Shown in pieces: positions 9,530 to 18,340 of a DNA stretch of 64,000 bases. Source of the DNA: Campylobacter concisus (GTDB lineage: Bacteria > Campylobacterota > Campylobacteria > Campylobacterales > Campylobacteraceae). Location of the stretch: assembly GCF_003048615.2 (NCBI RefSeq), contig NZ_CP049263.1:1426001-1490000 (forward strand), written 5' to 3'. A program made the translations under genes and the position numbers. How positions within the stretch are numbered: the first letter of the stretch is position 1; each line of letters begins with the position of its first letter. The notes beneath the pieces were generated by a model. It searched no databases. It was not told where the DNA came from and worked only from the letters and a program-made list of their open reading frames with translations.

Positions 9530-9871
9530 ACACTCTCCTTAAAATCGTTATTTTGCCGTAATTATAACACTTAAAATTTAGACGGCGTTTATAAGAGTGA
9601 AATTTGGTTTAAAATGTGTTTTAAAATTTGATACGAGCATGAAAGGATGTTTGATAGTGTTTTATATTTTCATGTGGTTTATTAAATTTTAAAATTTTAT
9701 GAACGAGTAATTTCGGCTCTAAAATTTGAGCTAAGCTGTAAGCGAAGCCAAATTTTAGTAGTCAATTCTTGCGAGTGAATGAAAGTTTTAAAATTTACCA
9801 AAAAGTATAAATTTACTACGATCCATGCGGTGGTTTAAATTTGTTTAGTGCAGATTTTATCTGCCATATCC
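9530..9871. other. Intergenic region with one inverted repeat
   Basis: These 342 AT-rich bases have no credible gene. They should hold the cdsA promoter on the right-to-left strand near 9540-9600. A perfect 10-base inverted repeat, CTAAAATTTG at 9719-9728 and CAAATTTTAG at 9749-9758, is separated by 20 bases. It lies about 115 bases past the stop of the aldolase-type gene. It lacks a GC-rich stem and a T-run, so it is at best a weak terminator. Confidence 0.4.
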
Positions 9872-10978
9872 CTACTCCACCCTGCCTCTTGCTAAAACTG
9901 GCACTTTTTCGCAGACCTCATCGCCGCTTACAAGATAGGCGTAGTCATACAAATTTACCACTGGGCAGATGTGATTTGGATAGATGCGAACAAGATCGCC
10001 CACGCGTACACTTTTTGCAAATTTCTCGTTTAAGATGATCGCATGCTCGTCAAATAGACTATCTATCCACACTTCATGCTCCGCGATGAGCCCCATGCCA
10101 GGCGTCGTGCAAAAGCCCTCGCTGCGTCTCTCTTTGGTTAGCGCCTTTGCCCCAGCATCAAGGATCGTGCGGGTCGCAGTCGGCCTTGAGATCACGACGC
10201 TAAGCACGCTAGCAGCGTTCATATCAAAGCTGCCATAAGCATTTGCCTGCGACGCATCCATAAATATATATGTGCCAGGGCGAAGCTCCGTAACGCCTTT
10301 TGGTATCTCAAAGTCGTTTATCAGCGACGGCGTAGAGCCGATGCTAACGGTAAAATTTTCATACCCAAACTCACGCGCGATATCAGCAAATTTTAGCGTT
10401 CTTGCAGTCGCTACTTTAAAAATTTGCTCGCACTCATGCTTATCTTTTGCCTTGTACGAGTGGCCATCATGTGAGAAAACGCCGCAAAATTCCACGTTTT
10501 TGCACCCTTTAAAAGCGCTCATCAAAGCTCTAAAATCGCCCTCTTCAATGACACCCGAGCGGTTTTCGCCAACCTCTATCTCGACAAGCAGCCTAGCTAT
10601 CTCGCCAGCCTCGCCAAATACCTCGTCAATGAGCCTTAAAACGCCCACGCTATCGACGCCAAAGCTCACTTTTACGCCAGATCTTACAAGGGCTATGATG
10701 CGAGCAAATTTCTGCTTTGTGACAATCTCATTTGCGATGAAAATGTCGCTTAGCCCCTCTTTTGCCATCACCTCAGCCTCGCCCACTTTTGCCACCGTGA
10801 CGCCCTTTGCGCCACACTCTACTTGCAGTTTTGCAAAATACGGCATCTTGTGCGTTTTGGTATGTGGTCTTAAGCTTACGTTAAATTTATCAGCGTATTT
10901 TTGCATTTTTTCTAAGTTTTTTAGCACTATCTCCCTGTCTATGAGTAGCGCTGGGGTGTCTATTTCAGCGATTTTCAT
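9872..10978 (-). CDS. PLP-dependent D-threonine aldolase / D-serine dehydratase family enzyme
   Basis: A 368-residue fold-type III PLP enzyme (alanine racemase-like N-terminal barrel, DSD1 family). The PLP lysine motif is RPHTKTHK (Lys41 or Lys44), SIGSTPS would bind the phosphate, and the C-terminal metal pair is in PNHICPVVN (His and Cys two apart). The EHEVW segment also fits the family. Members cleave D-threonine to glycine and acetaldehyde or deaminate D-serine; the sequence alone does not decide between these. It is monocistronic behind an AAAGGATAGC ribosome site. No neighbour shares a pathway with it. Confidence 0.83.
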   Translation of the reverse strand: MKIAEIDTPALLIDREIVLKNLEKMQKYADKFNVSLRPHTKTHKMPYFAKLQVECGAKGVTVAKVGEAEVMAKEGLSDIFIANEIVTKQKFARIIALVRSGVKVSFGVDSVGVLRLIDEVFGEAGEIARLLVEIEVGENRSGVIEEGDFRALMSAFKGCKNVEFCGVFSHDGHSYKAKDKHECEQIFKVATARTLKFADIAREFGYENFTVSIGSTPSLINDFEIPKGVTELRPGTYIFMDASQANAYGSFDMNAASVLSVVISRPTATRTILDAGAKALTKERRSEGFCTTPGMGLIAEHEVWIDSLFDEHAIILNEKFAKSVRVGDLVRIYPNHICPVVNLYDYAYLVSGDEVCEKVPVLARGRVE

Positions 10979-11066
10979 GAGCTATCCTTTCTTTTTTCTT
11001 AGATTTTAACTCTAATTATTTAAAAAAGGATAGCTTTTAGCACTTTAAATTTTCAAAGTGTTACTT

Positions 11067-13520
11067 TTAGGCCTTTCTTGCGCCGATCTTTGGTGCGTCA
11101 AACGCCCTGACACGCTTTGGCGTGCCCTTAAATTTCTCGACCTCGACAAGGCTCGTGTGGGCAGTGTTGCTCTGGCTCATCTTGCTTGATGGCACGTCTT
11201 TTGTGAGCACGTTTAAATTTCCGTGCAAGCAAAGGCTCTTCTCACCTGGCACATCTGGGTCGTACCAAGCACCCTCGCTCACAATGACAACGTTTTGCGG
11301 CACGTCCTCGGTCACAAATGCACCGCACAAAATTTCGCCCCTGTCGTTGTAAATTTTCACTACGTCGCCCATTTTTATCCCTCTAGCCTCGGCTGTTTTT
11401 GGGTTTATGAGCACTGGCTCACGCTCTGCGATCTCGTTAAAATGGCGAAGCACAGAGTTGTTTAGCTGCGAGTGAAGTCTAAATTTAGAGTGCGCACCGC
11501 TGATGGCGATAGGGTATTTTTTATTTTTTGCGCCCAGCCATTCAAATGGCTCAAGCCACGTCGCATGCGGTGGGCAGTCATCGTAGCCAAAGCCAGCGAC
11601 CGTTTCAGAGTAAATTTCTATCTTGCCAGATGGTGTTTTTAGCGGATTTGCCGCTGGATCATCACGGAATTTCTTGTAGTTTGTAAAGTAGCGTTTTTTC
11701 TCATCGACCTTGTCAAATCTAAAATAACCCTTCTGCCAAAACTCATCAAAGCTTGGCATGCTCTCATACCCAAGCCCAGCAGCCTTTTTAACGGCATCTT
11801 CGTAAATTTCTTTGACCCACTCTAGCTCGCTTTTGCCCTCGCTAAATGCCTCTTCTCTGCCCCACTCTTTTGCGATCAGCCTTGCGATCTCGAAGTCACT
11901 TTTACTCTCACCAAATGGCGCGACAAGCGGCTTAATGGCAAAGAGATACTCGTTAGTTGAGTTTGCCATCTCGATGTCCGTTCGCTCGCACTCAAGCGCA
12001 GCTGGCAGGACGATGTCGCTAAATTTAGCCGTGCTCGTCCAAAATGGCTCGCAAGTGATGATCGCACTAACTTTTTGCATAGCTTTTATCGCTCTATTAG
12101 TCTCTGGATGCCTTGTAAATGTCGAGCCGTTGGCGTTAAACATCACTCTGATCTTTGGTAGCTTGTAGCTTTTGCCATTTCTAGTTATCTCTTTGCCAGG
12201 ACTTAAAAGTGCGTCTATGAGCCTTGAGTTTGGCAGCTCATAGCCCTTAGTCTTTGGCACAAGGCCACTATCAATGAATTTTTGTGGCACCTTCGTCTCA
12301 AAAGCCGCTAGTTTAGGCGCTATATAGCTCTCGTCAGCGTTTTTGTGCATGCCGTCATTTGTGACAAAGCCACAACCCTCTTTGCCGATGTGTCCAAGCA
12401 TCGCATTTAGCGTCACGAGCGCCCAGTACGCCATCTCGCCGTGATCTTGCCTTTGGATGGCGTAGCCACTAACTATGACTGAGTCGTTTTTAGCTAGATC
12501 CTCGCTAAATTTCGCCAGCTCTTGCTCGCTCACGCCACAAATTTTGCTTGCCCAAGCTAGGTTTTTATTGACCCCATCTTTTGTGCCAAGCATATACTCT
12601 TTAAATTTATCAAAGCCAACGGTGTATTTTTCTATAAATTCTTTGCTATAAAGCCCCTTTTCAAAAAGGTAGTTGCACATACCTATCATCATCGCCGTAT
12701 CGGTGCAAGGCACGACTTCAAGGTACTTTGCGCCAAAATATCTTGCGCTTTCGTTGTGATAAACATCGACGCTATAAATTTTCATCTCGCCGTTCTCGCC
12801 TTTTTTTCTGATCTCATCGTAGTATTTATATGAGTTGTGAAGCGGCACACCAATGGCGATCTTGTTTGAAACGACTGGGTTTGTGCCCCAAAATACGATC
12901 GTTTTGGCATTTTTTAAGATAGCCTCCCACTTTGTTGGCGCGAGCGTTGGATCGATAAAGCCTGTGATGTGCGGCAAGATGACAGTCGCTGCGCCGTATG
13001 AGTAGCCACCAAGCTCATTTACATATCCGCCAAGCACGTTAAGTAGCCTCTTTGCGGTCTTTTGGCTGTGGCCAACTTTACCAAGGCTACCCCACTGATA
13101 AACCTGTCCGTATATCGCTTCAGCGCCGTATTTATCAAAATTTTCTTTTAAAATTTTCGCACTTAGTTTTATCGCTTCGTCCCAGCTAACGCGCACAAAT
13201 TCCTCTTTGCCACGAAGCTCTGGCTTTGGGTTGTTTGAGTCAGCCAAAAAGCTCTTTCTAACAAATGGATATTTTACACGGCTTTCATTTTGGATATGAT
13301 CAAGAAGTGCGTTGTTTAGCTCATTTGGGCACGCATCGCCCTCAAATGGCTCAGTCTCAACCACGCGGCCTGCGATAGTTTTTACATAAAATGGGCCAAA
13401 TTTGTTTGCACTTAGTCCGCTTTGCTTGTCAAAGAGCGCCTGAGCTGCTCCGTCAAGCTCTTTTGCTTGAAGGCTTGCTGCACTTAAGGCACCAAGCTTT
13501 AAAAAGTCTCGTCTTTTCAT
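11067..13520 (-). CDS. Tat-exported molybdopterin S/N-oxide reductase (TorA/DorA/BisC type)
   Basis: The frame is open from 13595, but the ATG at 13520 follows GGAG and gives the twin-arginine signal MKRRDFLKLGALSAASLQA; the protein is then 817 residues. It is a DMSO-reductase-superfamily enzyme. There is no N-terminal Cys cluster, so no [4Fe-4S], and the Mo ligand appears to be Ser145 in VYQWGSLGKVGHS, as in TMAO and DMSO reductases. NANGSTFTRHPETN and ISGAHSKFRLHSQ match cofactor-binding parts of the family. It is presumably periplasmic and reduces TMAO, DMSO or a related S/N-oxide. The closest match I know is C. jejuni Cj0264c, which is paired with a c-type cytochrome; no cytochrome gene is present here. 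It is divergent from the monooxygenase at 13683. Confidence 0.85.
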   Translation of the reverse strand: MKRRDFLKLGALSAASLQAKELDGAAQALFDKQSGLSANKFGPFYVKTIAGRVVETEPFEGDACPNELNNALLDHIQNESRVKYPFVRKSFLADSNNPKPELRGKEEFVRVSWDEAIKLSAKILKENFDKYGAEAIYGQVYQWGSLGKVGHSQKTAKRLLNVLGGYVNELGGYSYGAATVILPHITGFIDPTLAPTKWEAILKNAKTIVFWGTNPVVSNKIAIGVPLHNSYKYYDEIRKKGENGEMKIYSVDVYHNESARYFGAKYLEVVPCTDTAMMIGMCNYLFEKGLYSKEFIEKYTVGFDKFKEYMLGTKDGVNKNLAWASKICGVSEQELAKFSEDLAKNDSVIVSGYAIQRQDHGEMAYWALVTLNAMLGHIGKEGCGFVTNDGMHKNADESYIAPKLAAFETKVPQKFIDSGLVPKTKGYELPNSRLIDALLSPGKEITRNGKSYKLPKIRVMFNANGSTFTRHPETNRAIKAMQKVSAIITCEPFWTSTAKFSDIVLPAALECERTDIEMANSTNEYLFAIKPLVAPFGESKSDFEIARLIAKEWGREEAFSEGKSELEWVKEIYEDAVKKAAGLGYESMPSFDEFWQKGYFRFDKVDEKKRYFTNYKKFRDDPAANPLKTPSGKIEIYSETVAGFGYDDCPPHATWLEPFEWLGAKNKKYPIAISGAHSKFRLHSQLNNSVLRHFNEIAEREPVLINPKTAEARGIKMGDVVKIYNDRGEILCGAFVTEDVPQNVVIVSEGAWYDPDVPGEKSLCLHGNLNVLTKDVPSSKMSQSNTAHTSLVEVEKFKGTPKRVRAFDAPKIGARKA

Positions 13521-13624
13521 TTTTTCTCCGATTTTGGTTAAATTTACTGTTTTTTTGTTGGTTTTATGAGTTATAAATTTAGTATTTTGTATCATCTAGT
13601 CATTAAAAGGCCTTGTAATGTAAT

Positions 13625-13649
13625 ACGCAAACTTGCGTCTAAATTGCGT
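13625..13649. promoter_or_regulatory. Candidate operator: repeated ACGCAA/TTGCGT sites
   Basis: ACGCAA at 13625-13630 and TTGCGT at 13633-13638 form a perfect inverted repeat with a 2-base spacer, and a third TTGCGT lies at 13644-13649. They sit between the divergent reductase and monooxygenase genes, where a shared regulator could bind. No regulator gene is adjacent. The site assignment is inference from symmetry and position. Confidence 0.35.
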
Positions 13650-13682
13650 TATTTTAGCCAAAAAATATTAAAGGATAGACAA

Positions 13683-13976
13683 ATGGTAGGATTTTATGTA
13701 AATGTAAAGTTAAAAGCTGGATGCGAGGCGAAATTTGAAGAAATTTTAAAAGAGATCGTGCCAGCTTCAAGAAAAGACAAAGGCTGCATAAGCTACGAGT
13801 GTGGCGTGGTTGCGGGCTCTAAAAGCGAATACTGCTTTATGGAGAGCTGGGAAAATTTAGAGAGCCAAAAAGAGCATATGAAGAGCGCTCACATGGTGAA
13901 AAATGCGGCTGCGCTGGAGGCTTGCAAAGAGAGCCAAGAGGTGAAAATAATAAATTTTGTAAGTGTAAAGGAATAA
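13683..13976 (+). CDS. Antibiotic biosynthesis monooxygenase (ABM/YgiN-like) domain protein
   Basis: A 97-residue protein starting at the ATG behind AAAGGA; the same frame is open upstream but no better start is seen. The ferredoxin-like ABM pattern is visible: an N-terminal strand (MVGFYVNVKLKAG), then KDKGCISYECGV, then FMESWENLESQKEHMKS and the closing AHM. Relatives such as YgiN act as small cofactor-free quinol or quinone monooxygenases, or simply as dimeric binding modules. It has three Cys residues. Divergent from the Mo reductase, so a shared response to redox or electron-acceptor state is possible but unproven. Confidence 0.8.
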   Translation: MVGFYVNVKLKAGCEAKFEEILKEIVPASRKDKGCISYECGVVAGSKSEYCFMESWENLESQKEHMKSAHMVKNAAALEACKESQEVKIINFVSVKE

Positions 13977-14008
13977 TATTTGCTTAAAAAGGGACAAAAT
14001 TTAGAAAA

Positions 14009-14230
14009 ATGAGCGAAGAAAAGATGCTTGAGATGATAAACGCGACTGCCGATGTTATTTTTATGGCTATACTTAGAGGACGTGTGAGCCTTGAAGCCTG
14101 CAAAAAGGACAAGGAATTCATCGACGCTTTAAGAGAAGAGCTGCTTAGCAAAAACCCAAACAAGCTCAAAGTCGCGCAAGATTCGCACCAGATGATCGCC
14201 ATTTTTGAAAAATACCGCAATAAAAAATAA
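14009..14230 (+). CDS. Small conserved-looking hypothetical protein
   Basis: A 73-residue, highly charged, probably all-helical protein (MSEEKMLEMINATADVIF start, Lys-rich end). It has no signal peptide or membrane segment. It starts 33 bases after the monooxygenase stop in the same direction. Only a weak, distant AAGGGA is visible upstream of the ATG, which lowers confidence in the start. A competing minus-strand frame covers the same bases but has poor composition. I do not recognise the family. Confidence 0.6.
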   Translation: MSEEKMLEMINATADVIFMAILRGRVSLEACKKDKEFIDALREELLSKNPNKLKVAQDSHQMIAIFEKYRNKK

Positions 14231-14281
14231 TCCCACTTAAAATTTAAATCCATTTGCCGATATAGTGTTAAAGGATTTGAC

Positions 14282-15184
14282 ATGATAAACGCACTAAATG
14301 GACTTAATCAAAGCTTTAACCACCAAGACACTTTTAATAAACAGCCAACGACTATCGCAAATTTAGACAGAGTAAAAATTTCTCCCAATGCCCTAGACAT
14401 CAAGCATCTATCGCTCTCTGGCTACTCGTCAAATGATAAAATTTCTATCTGGGGCAAAATGAACGGGCTTGATAGCAAGATGGGTAAAGATGAAGTTGCT
14501 AGCCTTAAAAATTTCGTTGATAGCACGAAGCTTTGGAGGTTAAACTCCATTTTAACTAGCGAGAAAAACGGCTTTAGCGTAGATGAGTTTAACAAAACTT
14601 ACAATATATATGCTATTGCCACCGACAACCTGAAAATTCTAATCAACCACGCCAATGGCACACTTTATCTAAACCGCGAAGCTACAAATTTGCTAGACTC
14701 TGATCTAAGTATCGATAAGTTTAAAGACAAATGGCTGGAATTTACCGCCGAAAGAATACTTGGCGAACATGCAAATGTGAAAATTTCTTTTAAAGACGGG
14801 GCTCTCTCTTATGAGCAAACATCGGCTAAGAAGCGCATAGAGATCTTAGGTCAAGCGATGCTACAGCGTGTAAGCTACGCTGATAAAAACAGCAAAGATG
14901 AGTTTTTGAAATTTCTAAAAACAAGTTATGAAAAGGGCGAAAATATCGCTGATGTGCTGCAAAATATCGCCCTTATGCCAGTTAGAGAAGATGGCGATGA
15001 AGATATAGAAGAAGAGAAATTTAAACCTATGCAAGTTACCAAAAAGAGCGTGACCTATACTGACAAGGATATAAAACGCGAATTTTTTGAGGAATTTATC
15101 AGGCGCGAGGTCGAAAATGGAGCGAGCTTTGATGATCTAGTGCAAAAGCTAAACAAGCTAAAACCAAAGGATATACTGGCTTAG
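14282..15184 (+). CDS. Hypothetical protein of 300 residues
   Basis: The start is well supported by AAAGGATTTGAC-ATG. The first 50 residues are Asn/Ser/Thr-rich and look disordered. The rest is a charged, mostly helical cytosolic-type protein, with an acidic patch EDGDEDIEEEE-like near residues 240-250 and a helical C-terminus. There is no Sec signal, lipobox or membrane segment. I do not recognise any domain. A disordered, low-charge N-terminus can serve as a flagellar type III export signal in Campylobacter, but nothing here proves that. It is convergent with the M16 protease across a tandem repeat. Confidence 0.7.
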   Translation: MINALNGLNQSFNHQDTFNKQPTTIANLDRVKISPNALDIKHLSLSGYSSNDKISIWGKMNGLDSKMGKDEVASLKNFVDSTKLWRLNSILTSEKNGFSVDEFNKTYNIYAIATDNLKILINHANGTLYLNREATNLLDSDLSIDKFKDKWLEFTAERILGEHANVKISFKDGALSYEQTSAKKRIEILGQAMLQRVSYADKNSKDEFLKFLKTSYEKGENIADVLQNIALMPVREDGDEDIEEEKFKPMQVTKKSVTYTDKDIKREFFEEFIRREVENGASFDDLVQKLNKLKPKDILA

Positions 15185-15188
15185 CTTT

Positions 15189-15507
15189 AGGTTTAAATTT
15201 TGGGGCTGGCTTGGCGCGCTAAATTTATTTAGGCTTAAATTTAAAAAGCCAGCTTAGCAAACTAAATTTTTATTTAGATTTAAATTTCTGGAGGCTGGCT
15301 TAGCTACTCAAATTTCTGCTTAATCTTAAATTTTAAAAAGCTAGCTTAACTCCAAATTTTCTACTCAAGTTTAAATTTAAAGAGCTAGCTTGACTTCTCA
15401 AATTTCTGCTTAATCTTAAATTTTAAAGAGCCAGCTTTGCTCCATAAATTTATATTCAGGTTTAAATTTAAAGAGCCAGCCAGCCCAGCCCCAAAAAATT
15501 TCTACTT
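15189..15507. repeat. Tandem array of about seven degenerate 45-base units
   Basis: Units begin at about 15189, 15231, 15276, 15322, 15367, 15412 and 15458, each 42-46 bases except the last, which runs into the protease stop. Each has a (T)TTAAATTT core, then GCCAGCTT or GCTGGCTT, then a second AAATTT element. A 90-base higher-order period is visible: the stretch CTCAAATTTCTGCTTAATC occurs at 15307 and again at 15397. The array fills the gap between two convergent genes. Each unit could fold weakly through its AAATTT elements and AGCTGGCT-like parts. Function is unknown. Confidence 0.85.
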
Positions 15508-18240
15508 TGGATTATTTATACTTATCACCATATTTTTCTCATCAAGATATAGCCTAGCAGCCTCTTTGATATCGTCATTTGTGAGCGCTTTGACCGCATC
15601 TATATACTCATTAGCCGTGTAAAGTGGCGTGTTAAAAATTTTATTTGAGATGATGAGATTTTGCCAAAACTCAGGCTTTTCGTAATCTTTCTTTATAGAA
15701 ATTTCACTCTGCGCCTTAAAATCCTCCAAATGTTTTGGCATAAGCGCGCCATCACGCTTTATGCTAGCTATTATCTCTTTTATCTCGGCGATGATCTTGT
15801 CCGTGTTTGCAGGGTCGCAAGTAAAGCCGATCACCGCTTTTGAGTGCTCATACGGATAGCGAGTGAGCTTGGCATTTAAGCTAAAGCCGTATGTTTGACC
15901 TTTATCTTCTCTGATCTTTTCTCGAAGCGCCGTTTTTAAGACCGAGCTTAGTGCTCTTAGCTTGACCACCTCTTTGAAGCTGTATTTTGTATCTAAATTT
16001 ACGATATCCACGCTCACATCGCTTCTTTTTGTGCTTTGATACCCTCTTTTAAAGGTGTGCTCTCCCTTGATGCTTCGCACGCCGTCGTCTTTGAAATTTT
16101 CGGCCTCACCAAGCTTTGGCAGCGTGGCGATATACTTTTTCACAAGAGGCAAAAGCCTCTCCTCGTCGGTGTCGCCGATGATTACGAAGGTGTATGAGGC
16201 TGCATTTGTAAATTTATCTTTGATGATCTCTTTTAGCTCATTTAGCTTTAACGCATCAATATCATCCATCTCAAGTGGCGTGACACGCTTATTATTTTCG
16301 TAAAAAAACTTGCTAAATTCGGTGCTAAATTTATATTCAGGCAAATTTTGCTCTTTAGCTAGCTCATCTTTTGCTCTTTGTTTTATCCTCTCAAGCACGT
16401 TTGCATCGGCTCTTGGCGAGCTAAACTCTAAATTTATAACAGCTAGCAACGAGCCAAGATCACCACTGCTTGAAGAGCCGTAAATGCCCTGTGTAAGCGC
16501 CTCTATGCTCTTTTCGTAGCTTACTATCTTGTCGTTTAGCACCTTTGAAAGCTCATAGTTGTTAAATTTACCAACGCCACTTTCATTTGTAAGCGCAACC
16601 GCAAAGCCACCAAGCTTAGGATCGGCAAGATCTGAAGTGCCACCCTTGCTAATGGCTGCAAACAAGATGCTATCTTTTTTGGTGGCTAGTGGCTTAAAAA
16701 TGACTTGTGAGCCATTTGGCAGCTTATAAGTGTAGATGCCATGCTTTTGATCAAATTCTTTAGAAACGATATCTTTTGGCTCTAAATTTTCATTGCCAAG
16801 GCTCTTATTTAGGCTCACGTTAGTTAAATTTGTATCGTAAGGGCTAACCTCATCTTTTAGCTTCAAAAAGGCACCTTTGCTAAGTTTAAAACCATCTTTA
16901 CTAAAGACCCTCACGCGCTCATCAGGTATGGCTAAAATTTGCCTAAATCTAGCATTAACATCTTCAAGCGTGATCTCGTTTAAGAGCTTTAGGCTAAGGT
17001 TTTTGCTATCTTCATCGCTTAGCACAAAGCCGCCATTTTCGATCATATTTAAAATTTCACTTGCATAAGCGCTTGATTTTTTAGTTTTTGAGCGTTTAAA
17101 TTTAGCCTCTACATTTGCCACAAACGCCTTTTTCGCATCGGCAAAATCGCCTTTATTAAAGCCAAATTTCTCAATGCCCTTTAAAACGCTTAACATATCT
17201 TTAAGGCTAGCGTTAAAATCATCTCCGATCACATTTGCCTCAAAGCTATAAATTTTTTGCTTTGCTTGAAGCGTTTGCGCCATAAAATCAACACTTAAAT
17301 TTGATGAATTATTTGCATTTTTTTGCTCATAAAGCATATTTATAAGGCTAGCTATTAGCGCATCTTTTAAATTTCGCTTCACGTCAGCCTCGTCTGAGAC
17401 TGGCTTAAATTTATCAAAAAAGCTAAGTCTTACAAACTGAGCTGCCGTCTCGTTTGCGTCGTAGTTAAAGACATTTAGCCCATCTTTAAAAGCGATGCTT
17501 TTATCTGGATGAACGTAAGAGTTGCTGTTTTTTGCTGCGCTAAAGTTTTTCTCTATCAGAGTTTTTATCTCGTTTTTATCAAAGTCGCCAACTGCTACAA
17601 AGCTCATAAATCTTGGCTGATATAGCCTCTCGTAAAACTCTTGCATGTGCTTAGCATCCACGCTTTTTATCACGTTCATATCGCCTATAGGCACTCTTTT
17701 TTGATAGATGCTGCCAGCAAAGATGTCCTTGCTCTGGGCAAGATAGAGCCTATATGCTGGCGTGTTTCGCTGGCGCTCCTCCTCCATTATGACGCCTCGC
17801 TCCTTATCAAGCTCGCCCGCGTCGATCTTTACGCCATCGATCCAGTTTGAAAAGACCTTGAAAACGTCCTTTAAATTCTTCTCATTTACATTTATGCTTA
17901 GCGTGTAGCTCGTCTGATCGTAGCTGGTTTGCGCGTTTAGATCAGCGCCAAATTTAACCCCAAGGCTCTCAAGCTGTTTAATGAGCTCATTTTTGCTAAA
18001 GTCACGGCTGCCATTAAACGCCATGTGCTCCAAAAAGTGCGCAAGCCCCTGCTCGCCGTCTTTCTCATCAGTAGAGCCTGAGTTTACGACTAGGTAAAAG
18101 ATAGCTGTATTTTGCGGGAGTTTATTCTCTTTTATATAGTATTTAAGCCCGTTTTTTAGCTCGCCACTTAGCATATCTTTGTCATTTTGCAAGGCAAAGA
18201 GACTAAGCGCTAGGCACAAAAGTAGCAGAATTTTTCTCAT
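15502..18240 (-). CDS. M16-family zinc protease (two-lobed, exported)
   Basis: A 912-residue protein with a signal peptide (MRKILLLLCLALSLFA). The inverted zinc motif HFLEH (His68, Glu71, His72) lies in GLAHFLEHMAFNGS and the distal Glu is in the VIMEEERQRN region. A second M16-like half, with the second-lobe substrate-binding pattern including the FKRGYQSTKRSDV strand, starts near residue 480. This is the PqqL/Cj0805-like group of periplasmic proteases of epsilonproteobacteria. Its substrate is unknown. The gene is single; its last codons touch the 45-base repeat array. Confidence 0.9.
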   Translation of the reverse strand: MRKILLLLCLALSLFALQNDKDMLSGELKNGLKYYIKENKLPQNTAIFYLVVNSGSTDEKDGEQGLAHFLEHMAFNGSRDFSKNELIKQLESLGVKFGADLNAQTSYDQTSYTLSINVNEKNLKDVFKVFSNWIDGVKIDAGELDKERGVIMEEERQRNTPAYRLYLAQSKDIFAGSIYQKRVPIGDMNVIKSVDAKHMQEFYERLYQPRFMSFVAVGDFDKNEIKTLIEKNFSAAKNSNSYVHPDKSIAFKDGLNVFNYDANETAAQFVRLSFFDKFKPVSDEADVKRNLKDALIASLINMLYEQKNANNSSNLSVDFMAQTLQAKQKIYSFEANVIGDDFNASLKDMLSVLKGIEKFGFNKGDFADAKKAFVANVEAKFKRSKTKKSSAYASEILNMIENGGFVLSDEDSKNLSLKLLNEITLEDVNARFRQILAIPDERVRVFSKDGFKLSKGAFLKLKDEVSPYDTNLTNVSLNKSLGNENLEPKDIVSKEFDQKHGIYTYKLPNGSQVIFKPLATKKDSILFAAISKGGTSDLADPKLGGFAVALTNESGVGKFNNYELSKVLNDKIVSYEKSIEALTQGIYGSSSSGDLGSLLAVINLEFSSPRADANVLERIKQRAKDELAKEQNLPEYKFSTEFSKFFYENNKRVTPLEMDDIDALKLNELKEIIKDKFTNAASYTFVIIGDTDEERLLPLVKKYIATLPKLGEAENFKDDGVRSIKGEHTFKRGYQSTKRSDVSVDIVNLDTKYSFKEVVKLRALSSVLKTALREKIREDKGQTYGFSLNAKLTRYPYEHSKAVIGFTCDPANTDKIIAEIKEIIASIKRDGALMPKHLEDFKAQSEISIKKDYEKPEFWQNLIISNKIFNTPLYTANEYIDAVKALTNDDIKEAARLYLDEKNMVISINNPK

Positions 18241-18305
18241 AATCCGTCCTTTAAATTTCTATGTAAAAGCGGATTTTAGTATAAATTTTAAAATGCAAGA
18301 TAAAG

Positions 18306-18330
18306 CTAGCCTGCTAAATTTGCAGGCTAG
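18306..18330 (-). terminator. Rho-independent terminator of the orphan binding-protein gene
   Basis: A perfect 9-base stem, CTAGCCTGC and GCAGGCTAG, has a 7-base loop and on the minus strand is followed by CTTTATCTT. It lies 10 bases past the stop of the gene at 18341, so it most likely ends that transcript before the M16 protease gene. Confidence 0.75.
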
Positions 18331-18340
18331 TTGGGAGGTG

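Noticed and set aside
10272-11009. Plus-strand 245-codon open frame opposite the aldolase-type gene
   Set aside because: Antisense shadow; the minus-strand PLP enzyme explains the open frame.
13984-14283. Minus-strand 99-codon frame over the small unknown gene
   Set aside because: No ribosome site and poor composition; it crosses the start region of the 14282 gene.
15189-15507. CRISPR array
   Set aside because: The 45-base units are contiguous and degenerate with no unique spacers and no cas genes nearby.
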